Positions 57,401-64,000 of a stretch of 64,000 nt of DNA are shown here, piece by piece. The DNA comes from Margaritispora aquatica (lineage: Eukaryota; Ascomycota; Leotiomycetes; Helotiales; Discinellaceae). The notes below the pieces were generated by a model that was given only the letters and a program-made list of their open reading frames with translations, had not been told where the DNA came from and searched no databases. A program made the translations under genes and the position numbers. The stretch is from NCBI GenBank assembly GCA_007644065.1, contig VJWN01000013.1:310001-374000 (forward strand), in the 5' to 3' direction. Position 1 is the first letter of the stretch. Every line of letters starts with the position of its first letter.

Positions 57401-60400
57401 CCCATCCTTGTGACCACAAATGAAAGTCAAACGACGAATGCGGCGGGACAAAAGTTCCTCCTTGTATTCAGCGACAATCTTGTTGATTCTGGCGACTGTC
57501 TCATTATCATCCAGTGACTCGGCATCACGGACAGCAACGTTACAAACGGCAGTGAGCTCATCCTCGGTGGTGAGAGGAAGAGCAGCCTTGCGCTTGCCGC
57601 TCAAATCTGGCATGCTACCATTCAACGACTTCTTCTTGCTACCAGCGATAGGGAAAACCTCAAGAGCTCGCATCAGGTATTCCTCAGCCTCGTCAAGGTA
57701 TTGAACTGGAACAATGACACCCTTTCTGGTTGGCTCGTGGTCGTTCTTCTGAACCAGGTATGACATGTCACTGATCGAGCTGACACGCTTGAATGGGTTG
57801 CCACTCTCAATTGATGGAGTTGCTGGTGTTGAAGGTGCAGAGGATTGGAGGGGCATGCCAAACTCTGAAGCACCAACCTTTCGGAGTACGAAATCCCATG
57901 AAACAATGAAGGGTGGCTCGGAAGAGTCATTGTGATACTCAATCTTCTTCAGAGAGTACGCACGATATGCTCGGCGGATGTAAACCTCCAAAGCGGCCAA
58001 GGAGACCCAAGGATCTTGGTGACCGAAAAAGAGAGGCAGAACGTCAAAGACAGTGTACTTTGAGTCAACGACCTCCTTGAGGATATCAAGATCGGGTTCT
58101 CTGTGCTCCCATCCAGTCTCGCCATATCTTGACTCAACAACGGATGATCTCAAAATGTGCTCCATCTGGGCAGCACGCTCCTCGAGAGATGGCATAGCAC
58201 ATTGGATGAGGGTCTCGCGAGCCTTGAGGGCAACCTTGGCAGTTTGTCTGGACTCAAGCTCGGTAAGCTTGCGGAGAGCTGGGCGGAAGTACTTGGCAAC
58301 ATTTCCAACATTTGGCTTGTTGGGCTTGTACTCGTCGAGGATAGCGAGAATCAAGTTGTTCTTAGCACCAATTCTGCTGTGAGACAGGACAGTCTGAACA
58401 ACCTTGGAAACATCCTCTTTGTTCTCGTCTCTGAGCTTGAGAATAACTTCCTCATCACGGGATGTGCGCCCAGAGAAGAGGCGCTCGATAGATGCGTAGT
58501 ATTCAAGGAGTGCGGAGAACACATCAAATTCGTGGACCTTTTGGCCCTCAGCATAGCTATCCATGATTTCTGTCAAAGGCAACAGAGTCGACTTCAACAG
58601 GTCCGTATCGGCCGGGTCAACATTATCCTCCAAAAATTTGGTGAATGCTTTGGACAGGTTCTTTGCTGGGAATTCTCCCTTGCGAGTCTTAGCACGATCC
58701 ACAATTTGAGAAAAGACAGCATCGAGGCGTTGTGGCATTCTAGCATGAAGAGCTGAGAACTGAGCATTCCACTCGCCGTATGGCAATTCTGGATCACGGA
58801 GAACTTCCATCAGCTCCTTAAGCGTGGAGGCCATGATGACTTGGTTGTCGAAGCCATTGAGAATGTTCTGGAGAATGTTGTGGAGGAGAATGAATCGTTG
58901 TGCAGGCTTTGTTCCAACAACTTGGGGTGGTCCGAGATCTGGAAGGTGTCCCAAGAAAGGCTGTGCGTGCTTAACTCTGGACGGGTCATCCAAAGCAAGT
59001 ATACCCAAAATGTCACCAGCTTCAAGTGTTGCTCCTGGCTGCTTGATCAGCTGTACGATGCCGTCTTCAGCGGCAAGAAGAGGCATGTACATCTTCATGA
59101 CCTCGACCTCAGCGTAAGCCTGACCGGCCTTGACGTGCTCTCCGTTGTCGACTGTGAATTTGACGAGCTTTCCAGGTGAAGGTGTACGGAGCTGTGTTGG
59201 GTCGTTCTCTTGCTCCAAAAGACAGGTCTTGCTGTCTACACTCAAGCGAGTGGCTGCAGCTTCCTCCTTCCAGTACACGTTGTGAGATCGGCCGCTGAGA
59301 AGGACAAGGAGACCTCCATCGCTAAGAGCACGGACACCAACAGCGCACTTGGATCCATTGATGAAAAGATGATAACTATCCAAACTTGATCGCGTAGCAG
59401 TGAACTTATACCTGTGACCATCGTAAATGAAGTCAATTGGGAAAACAGTCTTCAAGATATCCTTGGCAGGCACCTGTCCCTTCTCCAAGCTGTTCTTGTA
59501 TTCTAGGAGGCAGGCCTCGCTCGCAATATGGGCCTTGCAAACGGCACCGCAAACGACGGCAATCATTGGATCTGGTCGCTCGGCAGTGAGTTTCTTGGAA
59601 ATAAGCTCATCAAGCCATCCAGTGGTGATCGTGTTGTCCTCAAAGGCTGGTGTCTCTAAAAGCTTGATCAAGTACTCAACGGTAGTTCTGAAATCACCAC
59701 GAATGCTCAATTCCTTAAGAGCGACAACCATGTGTTTCCGCGATGCCGAACGGTTCTCGCCATAGGCAAAAATATGACCAAATTGACTGTCAGAGAAACT
59801 GTGAATACCACCAGCTTGACCAACGGAGAAGTAACCCCAGACATTGGAACTACTCCTGAAGTTCAGCTCGTGCATCATACCGCTTGATGGTTTGAAACCC
59901 TCTCCAGGATCTTCAGATGTGATACGGCAAGCAGTTGTGTGTCCTTTTGGTGTTGGTCGTCGTTGAGTTTGAGCACTCTTCTCATTTGCAAACTCAAAGT
60001 CGATTTCGGTGGAAGTCTGAGGATCCGCCCCATACAGTAACCTGATGTCGCGGATTCTGTGAAGGGGCAGACCCATCGCAATTTGCAATTGGGCAGCTGG
60101 CAAGTTGACACCAGAAACCATCTCAGTGGTAGGATGCTCGACTTGGAGACGTGGATTCAGCTCCAAGAAGTAGAATTTGTCGTCAGCATGCGAATATAGA
60201 TACTCGACGGTACCGGCAGAAACGTAGCCTACGAGGCGTCCTAGACGGACAGCTGCCTTCTCCATTGCTGTGAAAGTCATTGGCTTTGCGATTGTGACTG
60301 GTGCCTCTTCGATAATCTTTTGATGTCTTCGCTGAACGGAACAATCTCTGCCAAAGAGTGAAATGTTGTTTCCATACTCATCAGCAAGCAATTGAACCTC

Positions 60401-61443
60401 CAAATGTCTGGCATTTCCAGCCAGCTTCATGATGAAGATAGGTGATCCAGGAATTTCGCTCGCTGCAGCTTTGTACAGTGCCTCGAAGCCAATCTCAGTG
60501 TCAGCCTTTCGGATACCCTTTCCACCACCACCTTCAGATGCTTTGATCATGACTGGGAAGCCAATTTCTTTCGCCTTCTGCAGGCCTTCCTGCCACGATT
60601 GAACACATCCCTTCATGTAGACTGACTCCTCGACTGTGACGATACCATCCGCGTTTACCTCAACCTGATCAACACCAGTTCCAGACCAAGGTATACAAGG
60701 CACTTTGGCGTGTTGTGCGACGATCGTAGAGGAAATCTTGTCACCAAGCGATCGCATCGCAGATCCTGGGGGACCAATGAATACAATCTTCTTTGGTGAC
60801 GCTGCGAGGGATTCGGGGAGCTTGGGGTTTTCTGATGCATGTCCCCTACAATTTCAGTTAGTAAAACGTTTCCCCTTCATATATAAAAATCCGCAAGACC
60901 TACCATCCAGCCCAAACCGCATGCACATTCATACGCTCAGCAACATCCACGATCAGTTCCACATTGGCGTAGTTGTTGTTATTTGTGCCTCCTGGAACCT
61001 CAACGTACTGGTCGGCCATCCGGATATAATCCGCGTTTGCCTGCAAATCCTCGGGCGTCGCCATGACCGTGAACTGAATGGCCTTCTCATCGCCGAAAGT
61101 CTCGTAGGCCCATTTTCGCACTGATCGAATCTCCTTGACTGCCGCAATACCATTGTTGGCGATCAAGACCTATGAAAAGGAACTATTGTTAGCTCAACTC
61201 AAATGCCACCTCTTCCTTTGCCTCCACCCCTCAACAAAAGCTTATACGCACATTTGAAATAACCGTGTGGCCATCGTGGGCAGCAACAAAGTCCTTCACT
61301 GCACTCGGGGGAGCGTTTGCCAGCTTGTTACCACCGATGAAATGATCTGCCAGCTTGTGCTTAGCTGCGTATGAGGTTTGGCCGTTCATGACTGGCACGA
61401 CACCGTTGGCCTTCTTAATCCCATTTCCGTTGACTGGAGCCAT
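54421..61443 (-). CDS. ACC1: Acetyl-CoA carboxylase, multidomain cytosolic enzyme
   Basis: Four exons (61443-61252, 61169-60904, 60845-55181, 55134-54421) give 2278 residues. The enzyme makes malonyl-CoA, the committed step of fatty acid synthesis. The biotin carboxylase part includes [15 protein letters not shown], the ATP-grasp loop [14 protein letters not shown] and [18 protein letters not shown]. The biotin-carrier motif EVMKM places biotinyl-Lys at about residue 737, close to yeast Acc1. A large central domain precedes the carboxyltransferase half, with [26 protein letters not shown]-type glycine loops upstream, and [20 protein letters not shown]. The three introns fall near the two ends and join in frame ([35 protein letters not shown]). 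The 5.7-kb third exon is continuous. No mitochondrial targeting signal is seen. The C-terminus ends ALRFLSQA. Confidence 0.98.
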
Positions 61444-64000
61444 TGCGAATTAACACACTGCTCGTTTTTGGCGAGCTAGAAAAGAGTCGTCGCCAGTTGG
61501 AAGATCTCTTGAAATCCCTCGTTGAGAATGCGAGGGTGCGGTGCGAGATAGAGTAGTTGCTCGCGGGTTTTTATTTCCAGACGGATGGAATAGTCGCTAA
61601 AGAAGGACGTCGGGAAATTATTAACTCGAGTGTATGAATAACTCGAGAGGTGAATTGGGTATATGAAGATACTTGGGAGGAGGAAGGGAAAATGGGAAGA
61701 AGAGAGAGAAGAGAGAAGACTGGGTAATGGAGAATGTTTGTATCTTAAAAGTGTCTGAGAGTTCAAGATCCAGTTGAGGACATTAAGGTCGACATCAGCA
61801 TTATTGTTTGAGCTTCCCTTTCCCTTCCCTTCCTTTTCCCCTGGGCCCTTGGTGGGTTTGTCTCCTTCCATCCCCCCCTCCCTGGTCCGCTTTGCTGGGC
61901 ACTTGCTGCTCACTGGAGCTCTGCTCGCTCAACACCCCAACGGGTAGCGATGATTCCTCGCTCACCGATTTTGGACGCCTTTCCATTTTGGGATTAGTGT
62001 AGTGACCAGGATACTTGGAAAGTTGAGATCAACCATGAATGAATGAACCTCTTTTTTTGTTTTCTTTCTCTCGCTCGCCAATCTTATTATGTATCTGCAC
62101 TTGCATTTGCATTGAATTTGCATAAGGTAAGGAAGGTATCTATCTGTCTGCATATCAAAATCGACTTGATGAAAACTGCATCTAACGGTTCATATCGGGT
62201 TTGGTATATAATTCCCATATTCGTCATCAACAACACCATCCCAAAGGTTGAAGTTGTTGGATTCACAAAAACTGTTTCTGTTGCGAGCACCCAAAACTAA
62301 GTTACAGTACGGTACCGTCCCAGCCCAGCCCAGCCCCGTCGAGTTATGACGCAGGGAGTTATGCACAATCCTAGCTATCCCGAACCTGGTGGCGGGCATG
62401 ATGGACATTCGTTCCGCTCCAAAAGAACTTCCCCAACATTGTGGCCGAGAGATCGGTGGGGCTTTACCTTTGGTTTGGGGGCTCTTGTCTGGGAGGACTC
62501 TTGGGAAGACATGTCTTGGAACTCCTTTATTCCGTACTCGGAATTTTTAAAACACCAAATGATATCAGATATTTACGCTCACTCTCTCACTCTCTCCTCT
62601 CTCTCCTCTCTCCCTCTAACTATCTCTGGAATTCATCTATTAGTCATTACCTATCTCTATTTCTTGTCAATTCTATTCGCGATCCGAGCACAGAAGTTCT
62701 CTCACAATACTCAGGTACAACTCTTTGAATAATCATCTGTCTGTTTCTCACCCTCTTCGTCTTCCTTCCATCACCACAAAGCTCCATAATGTCATATAAT
62801 GTACCGAAGGGACAAGAAATCCCTCTCATCTTGGCCTTACCTTGGCCTCACTTCGGTACATTCTTTTCACCTATTCTAGGGTTCCACTCTTTTTGTCTTA
62901 TAACCGTGCTTATTCATGTCATCAACAAAAATACACCTTTGATGATGGCCCTGGTCGCTGTCGTCTCACTACTGTACCTACAATCAACGGTGTCTTATCA
63001 TCCATCCATCACCTGCAAATACACAACACACTACTGTACATGAATCCTGATCCAAGGCTGAGCTTCCAAAGGATTTACCTCACACTTGCCTTTTTTAGGT
63101 GTCCTCAACCTACAAGGGGTTTGTCCGAAAGATTTGGAAGTATCCAATTAGCTCTGCATATTACATACTGTTGAAACTTACAATATTCTGGTCCAAAATT
63201 ACTAGCTGGACGATATCAGCTCTGATCTGATCAGGTAAGTACCTAAAGTACTCATTCCTTCTTAGTCTTTAAAATTCGGCAGATACTGTATTGTGTTGTA
63301 CGACCCTACGGAGGTACAGCCTATAAGTATTAGAACAGCACTAGCAGGGGGCTCCCAGACCCAAAATCTTTCAAACTCTGTAACTTTTGCTATAGTTGAT
63401 CAAAAAACTTTATTTTAGTAATATTATCATTCTTAGCAACAAGACTATACACAAGTTCTTTTTCTTGTTTTTGTTGTACGTTGAAGTTACGTTGGTAGGG
63501 GGAAATATAAGACCCATGCTAGTGCTGTTCTAATACTTTTGGGCTGTACCTCCGTATACACGATATCTTCAACCCTTCCCCCCTCCCCCCCCCCAAAAAA
63601 CACAAAAACACAAGAAATATCTCACTCACCCCAAATATCCATCTACGTGATGTTAGATGTTGGTGTTGGTGTTGGATGTAAGTAAGGTAAGTCAGCACTT
63701 AAGTAGGGTAGGGTAGGTAAGCAAACATCGTGAGATACCAAAATAGGCACATAAGCAATCAACCGAGAACGAGGACATGACAATGTACCTCAGGTACCTT
63801 ACCTTTGGTACCTCACCCAAGTACCTAAGCAAGGTAAGTAAGGTGCCTAAGTAACGGAAAGTAAGAAAGAAAGAAACAAAACAAAACAAAACAAAAACTC
63901 CGGCATTCCAACCTCGGCAATCCGATGCGACGTGCAACGAAAATAAAACATGACCATGACCATGACCATGACTATGACCCCCAATTCGATTCCATTCCAC
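61444..64000. other. Upstream region of ACC with simple repeats and an inverted-repeat element
   Basis: About 2.6 kb without a supportable gene. Up to about 62000 is probably the ACC promoter and leader, with pyrimidine-rich tracts. At 63307-63556 lies the inverted-repeat element. A dense cluster of AGGTA/TACCT motifs covers 63680-63860, followed by (AAACA)n near 63875 and (CATGAC)n at about 63950-63979. Confidence 0.5.
63307..63556. mobile_element. MITE-like element with Tc1/mariner-type terminal inverted repeats
   Basis: The 40 bases at 63307-63346 and the reverse complement of 63517-63556 agree at all but two positions. Each begins TACGGAGGTACAGCC and continues with AAGTATTAGAACAGCACTAG. 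The outer TA on both sides fits the TA target-site duplication of Tc1/mariner transposons, and the CCAAAAGTATT-style end resembles Tc1-like termini. The interior (about 170 bp) is A+T-rich and has no transposase ORF, so the element would be non-autonomous. It sits about 1.9 kb upstream of the ACC start codon. The family assignment is inference from TIR form. Confidence 0.85.

Noticed and set aside
55349..58756. Several long plus-strand ORFs (such as 55349-55966, 56231-57043, 58157-58756)
   Set aside because: All are antisense to the ACC coding exon.
61476..61913. 145-residue minus-strand ORF upstream of ACC
   Set aside because: Pyrimidine- and purine-rich leader sequence; no family features.

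Overview
This window looks like nuclear DNA of a filamentous ascomycete (Pezizomycotina), possibly a Leotiomycete. Supporting signs are many short introns (about 48-70 nt) with GTAAGT/GTATGT donors, CTAAC/CTAAT branch points and CAG/TAG acceptors, a filamentous-fungal-type Pex26, a SAGA Sgf73 with SCA7 domain, a Puf1/Jsn1-type RRM+Pumilio protein, and a 2.3-kilo-residue multidomain acetyl-CoA carboxylase. The class-level placement is inference. I reconstructed exon joins by hand from splice signals and reading-frame continuity; none has been checked against transcripts.

Layout, left to right: an RRM/Pumilio RNA-binding protein (-, 24-3562); a 3.1-kb gap; SWR1-complex subunit Swc2/Vps72 (+, 6708-8651); a DUF4419 protein (+, 9075-10525); a secreted alpha/beta hydrolase (-, 11297-12559); a gene-poor stretch (about 12.6-25.2 kb) with only a doubtful small ORF, a large (CTCA)n microsatellite and a delta-12 fatty acid desaturase (-, 19088-20531); Sgf73 (-, 25197-27000); a divergent pair of major facilitator transporters (- 27397-28902, + 29716-31314); a saccharopine-dehydrogenase-like oxidoreductase (-, 32082-33555) sharing an upstream region with ribosomal protein eL43 (+, 33912-34437); a RING+PHD protein (+, 35715-37768); mitoribosomal protein mL46 (+, 38759-39989); a CAF1/PARN-family ribonuclease (-, 40702-42604); peroxin 26 (+, 43499-44944); an ERGIC-53/Emp47-type lectin (-, 45417-46804); a 71-residue putative membrane protein (-, 46961-47176); ALG8 glucosyltransferase (+, 47358-49009); a degenerate ~80-bp tandem repeat; a Ser/Thr-rich single-pass membrane protein (-, 50453-52063); acetyl-CoA carboxylase (-, 54421-61443); and a 2.5-kb non-coding end holding a ~250-bp Tc1/mariner-like inverted-repeat element.

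Most genes are conserved housekeeping genes: chromatin (Swc2, Sgf73), mRNA control and decay (Jsn1-like, PARN-like), translation (eL43, mL46), secretory N-glycosylation and cargo sorting (ALG8, lectin), peroxisome biogenesis (Pex26), and fatty acid synthesis and desaturation (ACC, delta-12 desaturase). They do not form a biosynthetic cluster. I found no convincing tRNA, rRNA or CRISPR array. No clearly new biological system is visible. The best leads are the inverted-repeat element, the ~80-bp repeat array, the stop-free 3n introns and SCA7-removing intron of SGF73, and the function-unknown DUF4419 and small membrane protein genes.
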